DNA from: a virus
Reading direction: 5' to 3' (one strand)
Virus record (IMG/VR): IMGVR_UViG_3300025120_000017
Coordinates: 1 to 64,000 of that record
DNA: 64,000 nucleotides
The notes under the pieces are model-generated. The model searched no databases and had not been told where the DNA came from. It saw nothing but the letters and a program-made list of their open reading frames with translations. A program made the position numbers and the translations under genes. Of this stretch, positions 50,186-59,638 are shown in pieces. Positions within the stretch are counted from its first letter, which is position 1; each line of letters starts with the position of its first letter.

Positions 50186-51246
50186 GATACTTCTTTAATT
50201 ATTTCATCAATTATCTTTATTGCTTTTTTCCTATCAGTTTCTTCAGGAAGTCTCTTTTTAATTTCTGTTTGGATTAATTCATCATGATCCATATTTTCAC
50301 TTACCTCAGCTACATCATCATCAATAACCTCATCTTCATATTGTTGAAGTTCTAGGTTCCTAGCAAGATCCTTTATCTTTTCAGCAGATTTCCAGAATTT
50401 TGATGCATTCTTTGCGAGAACTGAGTTAGCAACCTGAATGTCTATAAAATTATTAGGTGCAACTTTGGCTATTTTTTCAAATAGCTCTTTATTGAATTCC
50501 GTGAACCTAAATTTAAGATGTTTAGGAGATATAGTATTTTCATAAAAAGTTTCATTACCTGTCTCAAGATCCAAATAATACATTCCTTTTTTATTATCTG
50601 CATCACCTCTTGTGATTTCAAAAGGACTTCCCATGATATTAATATTCTTAACATCTTGTTGCCAATGTATATGTCCAGAAAATACTCTTTTATATCCTGC
50701 AGTTGATGTTGTTGATCCACCTTCTTTCGCATCAATCTTTACATACTTATTATATTGAGTTCCGCTAAATGTACCATGCATAAATGCGTAATCTGGTTTA
50801 TATTGCTTTTGATATTCTTTAAGCGTTTCACCTTCCTCTTTAACTGTTGCTCTCCAAGGCATTAAAAATAACTTATGCTGTCTTACATTAATACATGCAG
50901 GATTTTTCCATATGTTTACATTAGGAATCCATTTAAGAGAATCAAGACTTGTGATTTCTGTGCTATCTTTTTTATAAATATCATGATTTCCTGCAATGAT
51001 ATGAACTTGTCCTAATTTTGCTAGTCTTTCATAAACCTTTATTCCTATATCAAGTGCTTTTAGATTTGTACTTTGTCTATTATCAAATACATCTCCACAA
51101 TGTATGATAAGATCACCTTCTTTCCAATTCTTTTCAATCGTTGGTATAATAAAGTTAAAATGCGCAGATGAAATAATATCCATCCACTCATTACTATTAC
51201 TTCTTGCGCCTATATGCGTGTCCGTAAAAAGCCAAATTCCTGCCAT
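50182..51246 (-). CDS. 47: Recombination endonuclease subunit gp47 (Mre11/SbcD-like)
   Basis: Calcineurin-fold nuclease: F-T-D9-T-H11-I-G, H-C-G-D-V-F-D-N, I-A-G-N-H-D-I, M-H-G-T and F-S-G-H-I-H-W supply the two-metal ligands in order. Length 354 (T4 339). Works with gp46 to make 3' single-stranded ends for UvsX and to degrade host DNA. Confidence 0.93.
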   Translation of the reverse strand: MAGIWLFTDTHIGARSNSNEWMDIISSAHFNFIIPTIEKNWKEGDLIIHCGDVFDNRQSTNLKALDIGIKVYERLAKLGQVHIIAGNHDIYKKDSTEITSLDSLKWIPNVNIWKNPACINVRQHKLFLMPWRATVKEEGETLKEYQKQYKPDYAFMHGTFSGTQYNKYVKIDAKEGGSTTSTAGYKRVFSGHIHWQQDVKNINIMGSPFEITRGDADNKKGMYYLDLETGNETFYENTISPKHLKFRFTEFNKELFEKIAKVAPNNFIDIQVANSVLAKNASKFWKSAEKIKDLARNLELQQYEDEVIDDDVAEVSENMDHDELIQTEIKKRLPEETDRKKAIKIIDEIIKEVS

Positions 51247-51684
51247 TTAAAATAATGCTTTTGATTTATAATGGCCACTATCTGATAATTCAGATAATAG
51301 CATTTCTTTAAATTTTATTGATAATTTTGCGTAAAAATCTTTAGGTTCTATATTAAGATATGACGTTGCAATATCAAATATTTGTACTTGTGTATACTGT
51401 GATTCTAATCTAAGCTTACAGAATCCATAAAATTTATTAGTTTCTTCTATATTTAAAGTAATTCTCTTTTTAATATCAGCAGTAGGTATTTTATCTACAA
51501 TTTTTCTTATTACACTATCATTATTAATATGATTCTCAAGATCTTTAATGCTTTGTAATTTCTCAACATAGTCTTGTTCATAATTAGTATAAACAGGAGA
51601 GTTTGTGTCAATTTCTAATTTAGTATCATGCTTTGTGACATCTGCATCATAATACCGGTTTTCATTATAATATGATTTATCCAC
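51247..51684 (-). CDS. Hypothetical protein, 145 aa
   Basis: A charged, Tyr/Asp-rich N-terminus and a helical rest. It abuts gp47 and lies between helicase and nuclease genes, so a replication/recombination accessory is plausible, but no motif supports a name. Confidence 0.6.
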   Translation of the reverse strand: MDKSYYNENRYYDADVTKHDTKLEIDTNSPVYTNYEQDYVEKLQSIKDLENHINNDSVIRKIVDKIPTADIKKRITLNIEETNKFYGFCKLRLESQYTQVQIFDIATSYLNIEPKDFYAKLSIKFKEMLLSELSDSGHYKSKALF

Positions 51685-51700
51685 GTTTTTTTATTTTTTT

Positions 51701-52993
51701 TTAATTATCTTCTACTAAAACATCAGTTTCTGATAATATCATATAATCATAATCAATGTTTAATAAACATTTAGTGTGTTTACCAGCGCCATCTCTTACT
51801 TTAAGTAATTTAAGCCAGTATTCTTTATTAAGATTCATCTCAGAGTCTTGAATAATTGCCATGATATTATCGGCAGTATGAGCTAAACCAGCAGATTCAG
51901 CAATATTTGCCATAGTAACTTCAGTAGAATCAAAGCCACCTCTATTTGTTTGTGTTGCGCTAATCACAACAACATCATTCTTTTGTGAAAACGCTCTAAG
52001 ATCTTCAGATATATTCTTAATTTTAATATACGTTTGTTCTGTGTTTGGGTTTCTAATATCTCTAAGAATATTAATGTAATCAATAATAACAACATCAAAC
52101 TTAATGCCTGTAGTTTCTTGAATATTTTTAAGATACACATCAATGTCATCAACAGTTCCAGTGGATGTAGGGAATTCAACAACTCTTAATTCACCTGGAT
52201 CCATTAGAGATTGATTTTTGAATGCTTTAATCTTTTTCTCCATGAATTCAGTATTCCTAGATTTTGATTCATAATCATCTATTGAGATTCCTAATACATT
52301 TGCACCAACTCTTTTAAGAATCTTTTGGCCACTCATTTCAAGAGTTACATATATAACATTCTTGCCTTTTTTAATATACTCAGCAGCATCATGTGCCATG
52401 AATAATGATTTCCCTGTGTTAGGCGGTGCAACATAAACATTTAATGTCTTTTTTGTATACCCGCCCATCAGTCTATCAACAAACATATAATTAGTTGTGA
52501 TAGTTGAAAGTGAATCTAATTTATGATCTATTGCATTATAGAAACTTAATCCTAAATCATTATTAAAATTGATTGAATTTCTGCCATTTATAATATCCTT
52601 AACTTGTCTTATTATACCTTCAACATTTTCAGGAGATACTTGTTGTGTGCTAACGAACTCAAGGGTATCTGTTAAACTACTATCTAGGTTTTTCCATAAT
52701 ATCCAAGATTCTGCAGTTCTTTTAACCCAGTCAATATCATATTTCTCTAAAGGATTTTCAAAGATTTTATTATATAACCCACCGTCAATTTGAATATCTT
52801 TAGATTTAACTAACATCCATAACTGTTCCTTAGTTGGAGTTTGTTTAAATTTACTCCAATATGCTTTTACTATTATTGCTAAAGTATCAATTTCTTTAAT
52901 TTCAAAGAATCCTTTATCAACAGAAGAAAGATAATGAGGATTCTCTAAAGCATATAGTAAAAAAACTTTTTCAAATTCACCAGTATTAATCAT
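51701..52993 (-). CDS. 41: Replicative DNA helicase gp41 (DnaB-like)
   Basis: Hexameric 5'-3' helicase of the replisome. Walker A A-P-P-N-T-G-K-S at 189-196, Walker B D-V-V-I-I-D-Y-I, motif H3-like I-S-A-T-Q-T-N-R-G, and the R-D-G-A-G-K arginine-finger loop near the end. Residues 1-150 are the N-terminal collar. Length 430 (T4 gp41 475). No primase gp61 gene is in the window. Confidence 0.92.
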   Translation of the reverse strand: MINTGEFEKVFLLYALENPHYLSSVDKGFFEIKEIDTLAIIVKAYWSKFKQTPTKEQLWMLVKSKDIQIDGGLYNKIFENPLEKYDIDWVKRTAESWILWKNLDSSLTDTLEFVSTQQVSPENVEGIIRQVKDIINGRNSINFNNDLGLSFYNAIDHKLDSLSTITTNYMFVDRLMGGYTKKTLNVYVAPPNTGKSLFMAHDAAEYIKKGKNVIYVTLEMSGQKILKRVGANVLGISIDDYESKSRNTEFMEKKIKAFKNQSLMDPGELRVVEFPTSTGTVDDIDVYLKNIQETTGIKFDVVIIDYINILRDIRNPNTEQTYIKIKNISEDLRAFSQKNDVVVISATQTNRGGFDSTEVTMANIAESAGLAHTADNIMAIIQDSEMNLNKEYWLKLLKVRDGAGKHTKCLLNIDYDYMILSETDVLVEDN

Positions 52994-53032
52994 TTTTTAT
53001 TTTTAAATAGTTATTAAGTATGAAATGTTTAA

Positions 53033-53071
53033 AAGAATCTGAATATTAATCAACTAATTCATCAGATTCTT
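53033..53071 (-). terminator. Possible terminator at the end of uvsX
   Basis: AAGAATCTGA (53033-53042) and TCAGATTCTT (53062-53071) form a 10-bp stem with a 19-base loop; on the minus strand it is followed by TTAAAC. It includes the last codons of uvsX. The arm resembles the palindrome at 18503-18525. Confidence 0.45.
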
Positions 53072-54299
53072 CAATTTCATCTATCAAACTATCAATTTCT
53101 TCTTCAATTTCATCAGATCCAAATGAAAATGCTTCTACGATTACTTCATCAAGCCTATCTTTTACTGGCTCCATTACTCTTGCAGTAAAAAGCTCAGATT
53201 TATCAACAGTTTCACCTAGATGCTCAACCACAAATTTTAATGCGCTTTCTCTAGGTTCAAAATATAGGGTAACAGTTTCTTCGCCTGTTTTAGTTTCTTT
53301 AGTAGAAGTAAATGGTTTACAAATTTTCTTACTTGATTCTGATAGCTTATCAAATTGCTTTTGTGTCCATATTTTTCCTTTGCCAATTCCACAATTATCC
53401 CAGCTTATAAAAGGATGTACTCCAATGTATCTATTAAACCTCTTTCTAAAGTCAATATGGAATTCTATTGCTATAGGTTGTGCAAATCTATTCTTTAGAG
53501 TTTTTGCTTTACATATGATGCCTGTTTGTCGTTTAACATCTTTTTTATCTTCTCTTAATTTAGATTTGCTTAAACAGAGTGTAACTGATGCACTGTACTT
53601 ATTACCTTCTCCACCTCCTACAACCATAGGATCTCCATACCCGCCAATGTTTACACCAACATGATTGGTATAAATCATAGGTACTCCGATTAATCCAAGA
53701 TCTAATGTAATATTTCTAAATAAGGATCTTATTCCTTTTGCTCTTGTAAAATCTGCTTTATGGTTTTCTTCTTTTGCATCTTCAATTTCTTTATTAGATG
53801 CAATCATTCCAATGCTATCTAATATAATTAACATCTTTGGAATAGTTCCCCCACTTATTTTTACTTCTTTAAGGTCCTTAACAACTGTGGTTAAAGTACT
53901 CTTTAGTTTATCAATATCACCTACTGGCATATACATAAACTTACTCTTTCCTTTTAGGCTTGTATCTATTCCAAACTTTTCTAACATTGAATGATCTAAT
54001 GCTGCCTCAGTATCAATGTACATTATAGAATACCCAGATTCTTGAGCATTCTTAATAACATTTAAACATACAAATGTTTTACCTGCACCAGATTCACCTG
54101 CCATTTGATAAATCTTATTATTTGCTATGCCGCCTTTTATTGATCCTGAGACTGCTGCATTTAAAATCCAATTTCCTGTATCAATTTGGTCAGTTATTCT
54201 ACCAATATTTGAATTGCCAAGATCCATTGTACTTAATGGGTTTATTTTATTTAAGCTCCCAAAAATATCATCTATTGATCTTTCTTGTTTTTTTGCCAT
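53046..54299 (-). CDS. uvsX: RecA-like recombinase UvsX
   Basis: Strand-exchange protein. Walker A G-E-S-G-A-G-K-T at 68-75, Y-I-D-T-E-A-A-L after it, Walker B M-L-I-I-L-D-S-I-G, and T-N-H-V with G-G-G-E-G-N-K-Y (L2 region). The acidic C-terminal tail (E-E-I-D-S-L-I-D-E-I-E) is as in RecA. Length 417 (T4 391). Confidence 0.93.
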   Translation of the reverse strand: MAKKQERSIDDIFGSLNKINPLSTMDLGNSNIGRITDQIDTGNWILNAAVSGSIKGGIANNKIYQMAGESGAGKTFVCLNVIKNAQESGYSIMYIDTEAALDHSMLEKFGIDTSLKGKSKFMYMPVGDIDKLKSTLTTVVKDLKEVKISGGTIPKMLIILDSIGMIASNKEIEDAKEENHKADFTRAKGIRSLFRNITLDLGLIGVPMIYTNHVGVNIGGYGDPMVVGGGEGNKYSASVTLCLSKSKLREDKKDVKRQTGIICKAKTLKNRFAQPIAIEFHIDFRKRFNRYIGVHPFISWDNCGIGKGKIWTQKQFDKLSESSKKICKPFTSTKETKTGEETVTLYFEPRESALKFVVEHLGETVDKSELFTARVMEPVKDRLDEVIVEAFSFGSDEIEEEIDSLIDEIEESDELVD

Positions 54300-54310
54300 A
54301 TCTTTTTATT

Positions 54311-55528
54311 TTAAAATAATTTTTTAGCAGTATGAAGACTCGCTGTAAGTGGTTTATATTTCATTGCCTCTATGATGTTATTTACTGGACCCAGTAAAGT
54401 TTTCTCAAATTGAGTATCATAATCCATAGCCAAAGCAAACTCTTTAGGGTGATCTCCTCGCCTATATGAAAATTTATCAAACTTTTCAGATATACTTGCT
54501 GCATAATACCACTTAACCTTATCACCTGATCTTAGGCTATCATACTTATTCTTTAGCTTTGGATTTTTATTAAGTAAATGATTATGTACACCTGCTCCTC
54601 TAACGTGTGCAGGACAGTGAGGACCTATTTCTAGAGATGCTTCATCTTCTAATATAAATTTATTATAATCACCTATAGATGTGTTTTTAGAAATATCATC
54701 TATATCTGATATTAGAAATTGCTTCTTTATGCTAGATAATTCATTAGCCAAATCCTTAATTTCAAAAGAAGCACCTTTCTTAAACATCCACTTTACTACA
54801 TCAGCAAGAATATTTCTACAAAATGCTGGAGTTTGTGCTTGAATCATTTCTAATCCAGTTGCTTTAATTTTTTGGAGAGGTTCATAAATTTTACCATCTG
54901 CCCATGCCATTTCTTGAACATACTTTTTCTTTGCTGTCCAAATCCCATGATATGCTATAGATTCTAATTCAAACATTAAGTAATTATCTGTATTATAATG
55001 CTTTGCATATTTTTCAAATGCATTTGTTAAATAACTACCTAATCTTGCGTCTGTCATAGTAAGAACAAAATCATTTACATGACCTGTCCAATTAACATTA
55101 TCCAATGCTTCTTGAAATGTTGCATAGCAAGAATCTGTGTCCATATAAACAACTACAGGATTTTCACATGGCTTTACATTTTCTGTTATAACATCTGGGC
55201 ATTTTTCTTTAAGTGCATTAAGAAGTTCTTTATCTCTATGAAATGCTTTCCAGAAATATTGATTTAGAACAGTTTCACTATACTTAATTGCATCTTGTCC
55301 TTGTAATGTGATTGCTTCTGCTAATCTAACATCAAAGAATCTAAAATGCTCATTACCTAATGCACCATAAATACTGTTAAGTGCAATTTTTTCGGCCATT
55401 TGCATAGTGTCATACACAAGAGCTTCATTTTCAAGCTGATGAATAGTGTTAACCAATTCTTGTTTACTTAAAGAATTAAAGTCAACACTATCCAGCTCAT
55501 CAGTATGAATTTCTGATATATTAATCAT
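54311..55528 (-). CDS. 43B: DNA polymerase gp43, C-terminal part
   Basis: Second half of a family B polymerase. Motif B K47-I-A-L-N-S-I-Y-G near the start (fingers), motif C Y-M-D130-T-D132-S (catalytic palm), thumb after it, and a C-terminus H-T-A-K-K-L-F suited to clamp binding. The first 35 residues continue the fingers helix (L-S-K-Q-E-L-V-N-T-I). It cannot work without the N-terminal part at 56320. The sum 489+405 = 894 residues equals T4 gp43 (898). ATG overlaps the clamp stop (TAATG). Confidence 0.92.
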   Translation of the reverse strand: MINISEIHTDELDSVDFNSLSKQELVNTIHQLENEALVYDTMQMAEKIALNSIYGALGNEHFRFFDVRLAEAITLQGQDAIKYSETVLNQYFWKAFHRDKELLNALKEKCPDVITENVKPCENPVVVYMDTDSCYATFQEALDNVNWTGHVNDFVLTMTDARLGSYLTNAFEKYAKHYNTDNYLMFELESIAYHGIWTAKKKYVQEMAWADGKIYEPLQKIKATGLEMIQAQTPAFCRNILADVVKWMFKKGASFEIKDLANELSSIKKQFLISDIDDISKNTSIGDYNKFILEDEASLEIGPHCPAHVRGAGVHNHLLNKNPKLKNKYDSLRSGDKVKWYYAASISEKFDKFSYRRGDHPKEFALAMDYDTQFEKTLLGPVNNIIEAMKYKPLTASLHTAKKLF

Positions 55529-56286
55529 TAATCAACTGTATCAGTTAAAGCAACTACATTTATAATCTTTTCATCTACGCTCTTTAAGATTATTTTATCA
55601 TCAAATGTATATGCTGAATAAGTTTCATTTTCAACTAATGCCATTAAAGTCTTATCTACTTTATATTCACCTTCAGTTGAAACTTGATCCATGTTATCAT
55701 TAATGTCAATTTCAAAAGAATTTTCTGATTTAACTTTAATACTTCCATTAATTGAGAATGTAATGTAAGGATTGGTATCAAACTTCTCTAAACTTTTAAT
55801 TTGCTTTAATTCATTAGATGTTATCTGAAATGAATTCCCAGCAGAATCACAATTAGTTAAAGTATCAATAGCTTTCTGAGGAACACTAACAAATTCAATT
55901 AATGCAGGATCACCACCTTTAAGAGTAACTTTTAATTTACCATCAGTTATAACAAATCTAGTTGCAAAATTTTCAGATTCATATTCATTATAATCAATAG
56001 TGATTCTTATGTCATTCCCATTGAGGTATGAAAATGCATCAGCAAGTTTTTTACCACTATAAAAAGTACATTTTACAACACTATTAATAGTATCTTCTTC
56101 AAAGAAATCTGATAATTTGTATCTTAGTGATTTAATCAGTGACTTACTCTCAATATAAGAATCTGAAATTATCTTATCATTGTCAATTGTAAAGTACACT
56201 GTGCTAGCTGAGCTTAATTTAGCAAGCATTCCAATAAATTTTGTAAACTCTGTTACATTTACTCCAGTTAATTCTACTTTTTTCAT
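55528..56286 (-). CDS. 45: Sliding clamp gp45
   Basis: Trimeric clamp for polymerase processivity and, in T4, late transcription. No short motif is diagnostic. The fold is suggested by repeating strand patterns, length 252 (T4 228), the F-x-x-x-I-G-M-L-A-K-L-S-S opening helix and location between two polymerase fragments. In T4 the order is 43-regA-62-44-45; here the clamp lies inside the polymerase locus. Confidence 0.75.
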   Translation of the reverse strand: MKKVELTGVNVTEFTKFIGMLAKLSSASTVYFTIDNDKIISDSYIESKSLIKSLRYKLSDFFEEDTINSVVKCTFYSGKKLADAFSYLNGNDIRITIDYNEYESENFATRFVITDGKLKVTLKGGDPALIEFVSVPQKAIDTLTNCDSAGNSFQITSNELKQIKSLEKFDTNPYITFSINGSIKVKSENSFEIDINDNMDQVSTEGEYKVDKTLMALVENETYSAYTFDDKIILKSVDEKIINVVALTDTVD

Positions 56287-56319
56287 AAATTTTACGTTTT
56301 TAATTTAATACTAATTATG

Positions 56320-57789
56320 TTACATTTGTTTAAGCTTTTGTTTTAATTCATGTGCAAGCTTATCACATTTCTTAAATCTAGTTTGGTCAATTTTACGTTG
56401 TGCATATAAATTATCAAAAATGGTCTTAAGAGTACTCCCATTTGTTGTAAATTTACAACCTGATATAGATATAATTTCTTTATTATTAGATCTATCTATT
56501 TTTTTAGATAATTCTTTATACTTATCAAAAGATTCTTCTTTTCCATACTTATCTGTCATATTAGGTGTATTTTTACCTATAAATGATTCAGGTGATAAAT
56601 TTAACTGACGAGCAATGGATGGATATAGTGAACTAAAGTCAAAGCATGTTGCAGCACCGTGCATTCCAGTAATAGGCGCTTTAACATATGCACCTACATA
56701 TTCTTCTTTTTCATTTCCTCTGCCTGATTTTTTTGGAATTACTTTATATTCTGCTAAATATCCTTTTGACATTAATCCTTCAGTAATGTTTACTGCTGAT
56801 TGACATTTAGCAACTTCGCATGCTGACATATTTGATAATGCTAATAATGCATTAAGAGTTTTACAAGTGTCATGAATTAATAATACATTAATTGTATCTA
56901 CATTATTATAGAGAACATATTTCTTATAATCATTTTCATACATTTCTTGTAATGTCCCGCCATATTTTAATTTACCTACACCTAACACAGCATTAGATAT
57001 AAATTCAAGGCTTAATGATTCTTTAACTCTAATAGTTTTATCATTCTTTTCAAACACTTTCATGTAATCAATGATTACAAAATGATTAGGGTTATTATAT
57101 CTATCTAATGTATTGGTTGGTGATATTTGTTTATAATCTAAACCAAGATTCATCATTCTTCTTTTTAGATAAGGCCAATCAAAGTCTTCAAAATACCATC
57201 CTGTTATAATATGAAACTTTTTACATATTTCTATAAAAAATTGAAGAAGCTCAGTTTCATTATTAACTTTCTTATATTTAAAAACTATAGGTCTATTGTT
57301 ATTTACTGATGTAAAATAGTCATCAATAAATCCTTGCATCTTATTTTGCTGCTCATGATTAAAATCTTCTTTATATCCAACAGTGATGCTTTGAATCTTT
57401 TTATTTTTATCCACATAAGTAAAAGTAATAGTGGTTACTTTTTCTTTTGCTACATTTACATCAGGAAATCCATCAATGACCTCGGTCTCAATATCACAAA
57501 ATAGCATTTTAGGAAATGCTAATTTATATAGAGTATTTTGCAACTCTTTAGGCTGTGTATTAATCCATTCCCATATAGAAAACTTATTTATATTATATTT
57601 ACTAGCCTTTTCATAGTTTTTCTTTACTGGCTTTCCTAAATAAGATTTGAATGTTTTATCTGCTTTTGCTGATTTACATTCATCCCAATACCAAAAATTT
57701 TCTTTAGGTACATCTATAAATTTACGTTCATTATTTTCTATATAAGATATTTTTACTATCTTATGTGTTTGCTCTGTCGCTAGTATCAT
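56320..57789 (-). CDS. 43A: DNA polymerase gp43, N-terminal part (exonuclease and motif A)
   Basis: First half of the split family B polymerase. Exo I F-C-D99-I-E101-T, Exo II G-W-Y-F-E-D-F-D-W near 197-205, Exo III Y294-N-N-V-D298, then palm motif A F-D384-F-S-S-L-Y-P-S. The protein ends in the first fingers helix (Q-R-K-I-D-Q-T-R-F … K-L-K-Q-M), so the cut is between motifs A and B. All exonuclease residues are present, so proofreading should be intact. Confidence 0.93.
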   Translation of the reverse strand: MILATEQTHKIVKISYIENNERKFIDVPKENFWYWDECKSAKADKTFKSYLGKPVKKNYEKASKYNINKFSIWEWINTQPKELQNTLYKLAFPKMLFCDIETEVIDGFPDVNVAKEKVTTITFTYVDKNKKIQSITVGYKEDFNHEQQNKMQGFIDDYFTSVNNNRPIVFKYKKVNNETELLQFFIEICKKFHIITGWYFEDFDWPYLKRRMMNLGLDYKQISPTNTLDRYNNPNHFVIIDYMKVFEKNDKTIRVKESLSLEFISNAVLGVGKLKYGGTLQEMYENDYKKYVLYNNVDTINVLLIHDTCKTLNALLALSNMSACEVAKCQSAVNITEGLMSKGYLAEYKVIPKKSGRGNEKEEYVGAYVKAPITGMHGAATCFDFSSLYPSIARQLNLSPESFIGKNTPNMTDKYGKEESFDKYKELSKKIDRSNNKEIISISGCKFTTNGSTLKTIFDNLYAQRKIDQTRFKKCDKLAHELKQKLKQM

Positions 57790-58006
57790 CTTTAGGGTTG
57801 TCTACAGGTTTAAAGTTTTCATATATTAAATTTACTAAACCAATCTCGTCATCAGTAAATTCAATAATGTTTGGTTTATCACTCTTGAATCCTATGCTAT
57901 CGTCTTTTAAAGATGATTCATGTATTCTTTTTAAGATAGTAATAAAGGTATCTATTTCTTCACCAACTAATTCTAAACCTAGTATAGTTTCTAAATTTAT
58001 TGTCAT
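57761..58006 (-). CDS. Hypothetical protein, 81 aa
   Basis: Acidic and helical (E-I-D-T-F-I-T-I-L-K-R-I, then E-F-T-D-D-E-I-G-L-V-N-L-I). It overlaps the polymerase start by 29 bases and follows gp56 by one base, so it is in the replication operon. No motif recognised. Confidence 0.6.
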   Translation of the reverse strand: MTINLETILGLELVGEEIDTFITILKRIHESSLKDDSIGFKSDKPNIIEFTDDEIGLVNLIYENFKPVDNPKDDTSDRANT

Positions 58007-58007
58007 A

Positions 58008-58487
58008 TTAGTATCCTTGTTTTTGTCTATTTACGTTTTCACTTGCTTTAGCAAAGTACATATTATAGACTTCTTTAGGAGTAATTCCAATAATTATTCC
58101 AAAATTCATAAAGAAATGAAACATATCAACAAACTCCATTTTAAGTTCTTTAATATCGCCTGGTGTTAAATCAGATATTTTTTTACCTCTAATAGAAGAA
58201 TTGCTTTTTTTCCAAGGTTTCCATGCAGCATTACCTACGCCATCTTCTATTCCACCTAAAGCATCCATAAATTCGCCGATTTCATCATTAAGAGCATGTT
58301 TATTCATAAAGCTAAAATCAACAATCTCACCAATAGTGATTTTTGAAAAATCATACCCATATACAGTTTCTTGCATATATTTTTGATGATTCCAGCAATT
58401 TGCTAAAGTATCTTCATTATTGTCTAAATCTACTTTATGCACATCATTAACTTTTAATTCTGATAGCTTATTATCTATATTTGCCAT
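58008..58487 (-). CDS. 56: dCTP/dUTP pyrophosphatase (gp56-like)
   Basis: An all-alpha NTP pyrophosphatase. E69-I-G-E72-F and K-M-E118-F-V-D121-M-F-H-F are the Mg-binding helices, and the ending Y-F-A-K-A-S-E-N-V-N-R-Q-K-Q-G-Y is nearly that of T4 gp56. The W-K-P-W-K segment also matches W-K-K-W-K of gp56. gp56 removes dCTP so that unmodified cytosine is kept out of phage DNA and supplies dCMP for gp42. Length 159 (T4 171). Confidence 0.88.
   Translation of the reverse strand: MANIDNKLSELKVNDVHKVDLDNNEDTLANCWNHQKYMQETVYGYDFSKITIGEIVDFSFMNKHALNDEIGEFMDALGGIEDGVGNAAWKPWKKSNSSIRGKKISDLTPGDIKELKMEFVDMFHFFMNFGIIIGITPKEVYNMYFAKASENVNRQKQGY
58476..58483 (+). promoter_or_regulatory. TATATTTG box before the + strand cassette
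   Basis: TATATTTG matches the Bacteroidota -7 element and lies 40 bases before the first cassette gene, but 20 bases upstream is TTTT rather than TTTG. It is inside the 5' end of gp56. Confidence 0.3.
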
Positions 58488-58522
58488 AATCTTTTATTAT
58501 TAAATATCAAGCAATAGCTAAA

Positions 58523-59029
58523 ATGTTTAAGATGGTTGAAAATTTATTTACAGAAGATGGAAAAACTAATCCATTTGCAATATGTGAACATACCTTTAAG
58601 TGGATTTTAGAGCATATACCTAAAGGATCTACTATTGTTGAATTAGGTAGTGGGACAGGAACTAAAGAACTGTGTAAGCACTATACTGTATATTCTGTTG
58701 AAGATAACCTAAAATGGGTAAATTATGTTAATGAGTCTAATTACATACATGCTCCTTTAATATCATACGGAGATCATATGTGGTTTAATGAATCTATCAT
58801 TAAAGAAAGGTTGCCAAGTGATTATTCATTTTTATTAATAGATGGACCTCATGCACATCGAGTAGGATTTCATAAGCATATTAATCTGTTTAATCAAACC
58901 ATACCTTGGATTTTTGATGACACTCATGCTGATCATAATTTATTAGAGGCTATAAAATGCTCAGAATTATTAAAAAGACCATATAAAACATATCAAGGAG
59001 TAATTAAGAAATTTACTATAATTAAATAA
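58523..59029 (+). CDS. Class I SAM-dependent methyltransferase-like protein, 168 aa
   Basis: S-T-I-V-E-L-G-S-G-T-G-T is motif I of a Rossmann methyltransferase, V-Y-S-V-E-D the second-strand acidic residue and F-L-L-I-D-G-P-H the fourth-strand motif. It is short, with a minimal C-terminal part (F-D-D-T-H-A-D). Likely acceptor: a sugar or small molecule made by the neighbouring enzymes. First gene of a five-gene + strand cassette. Confidence 0.75.
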   Translation: MFKMVENLFTEDGKTNPFAICEHTFKWILEHIPKGSTIVELGSGTGTKELCKHYTVYSVEDNLKWVNYVNESNYIHAPLISYGDHMWFNESIIKERLPSDYSFLLIDGPHAHRVGFHKHINLFNQTIPWIFDDTHADHNLLEAIKCSELLKRPYKTYQGVIKKFTIIK

Positions 59030-59051
59030 AATATACCATATAATAAATATA

Positions 59052-59636
59052 ATGAAAACTAGAACAGACTTATTAGAATTTATAATAAGTGAAAAAAAAC
59101 CAAAAAAATATCTTGAGATTGGAATACAACAGGGATTCAATTTTGATACAATAAAAGTACCTTATAAAGTAGGTGTTGAACCTTTTCCTAGGAGAGTTCA
59201 AGATAATGTACTAACTCTTAAATCAGATGATTTTTTTAAAAGTGATAATCCTGAATATAAGGGGTTTGATTTAATTTTTATAGATGGGCTACATACTGAA
59301 GATCAAACATGGAGAGATTTGCTTAATTCATTAGACCGTTTGAATCATGGAGGTATAATTGTAATGCATGATGCATTGCCTCATAATTTAAAATACACTA
59401 CTATGTCATGGTGTGGAACTTCATATAAAGCAATAATGAAAGCAGCACAGACACCTGGATTAATTGTTAAAACCTGGGAGCAAGATCATGGATGTGCAGT
59501 GATTGTTAAAGAAAGTAAGAATGATTTATATGTATCTACAATCACTACAGACTTTGAAGATCTTTGGAAAGATAATGCAGCTATTGTAGGTAAATCTAAT
59601 ACTGAGGAAATCATTAACTTTATTAAATCTTTATAA
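59052..59636 (+). CDS. Class I SAM-dependent methyltransferase (Methyltransf_24-like), 194 aa
   Basis: K-K-Y-L-E-I-G-I-Q-Q-G as motif I, V-G-V-E-P after strand 2, and D-L-I-F-I-D-G-L-H-T then G-G-I-I-V-M-H-D-A-L-P, the pattern of the Methyltransf_24 family often found in sugar and antibiotic tailoring. The His/Asp in D-G-L-H and M-H-D may bind metal. The ATG follows the previous gene by 22 bases. Confidence 0.78.
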   Translation: MKTRTDLLEFIISEKKPKKYLEIGIQQGFNFDTIKVPYKVGVEPFPRRVQDNVLTLKSDDFFKSDNPEYKGFDLIFIDGLHTEDQTWRDLLNSLDRLNHGGIIVMHDALPHNLKYTTMSWCGTSYKAIMKAAQTPGLIVKTWEQDHGCAVIVKESKNDLYVSTITTDFEDLWKDNAAIVGKSNTEEIINFIKSL

Positions 59637-59638
59637 TA

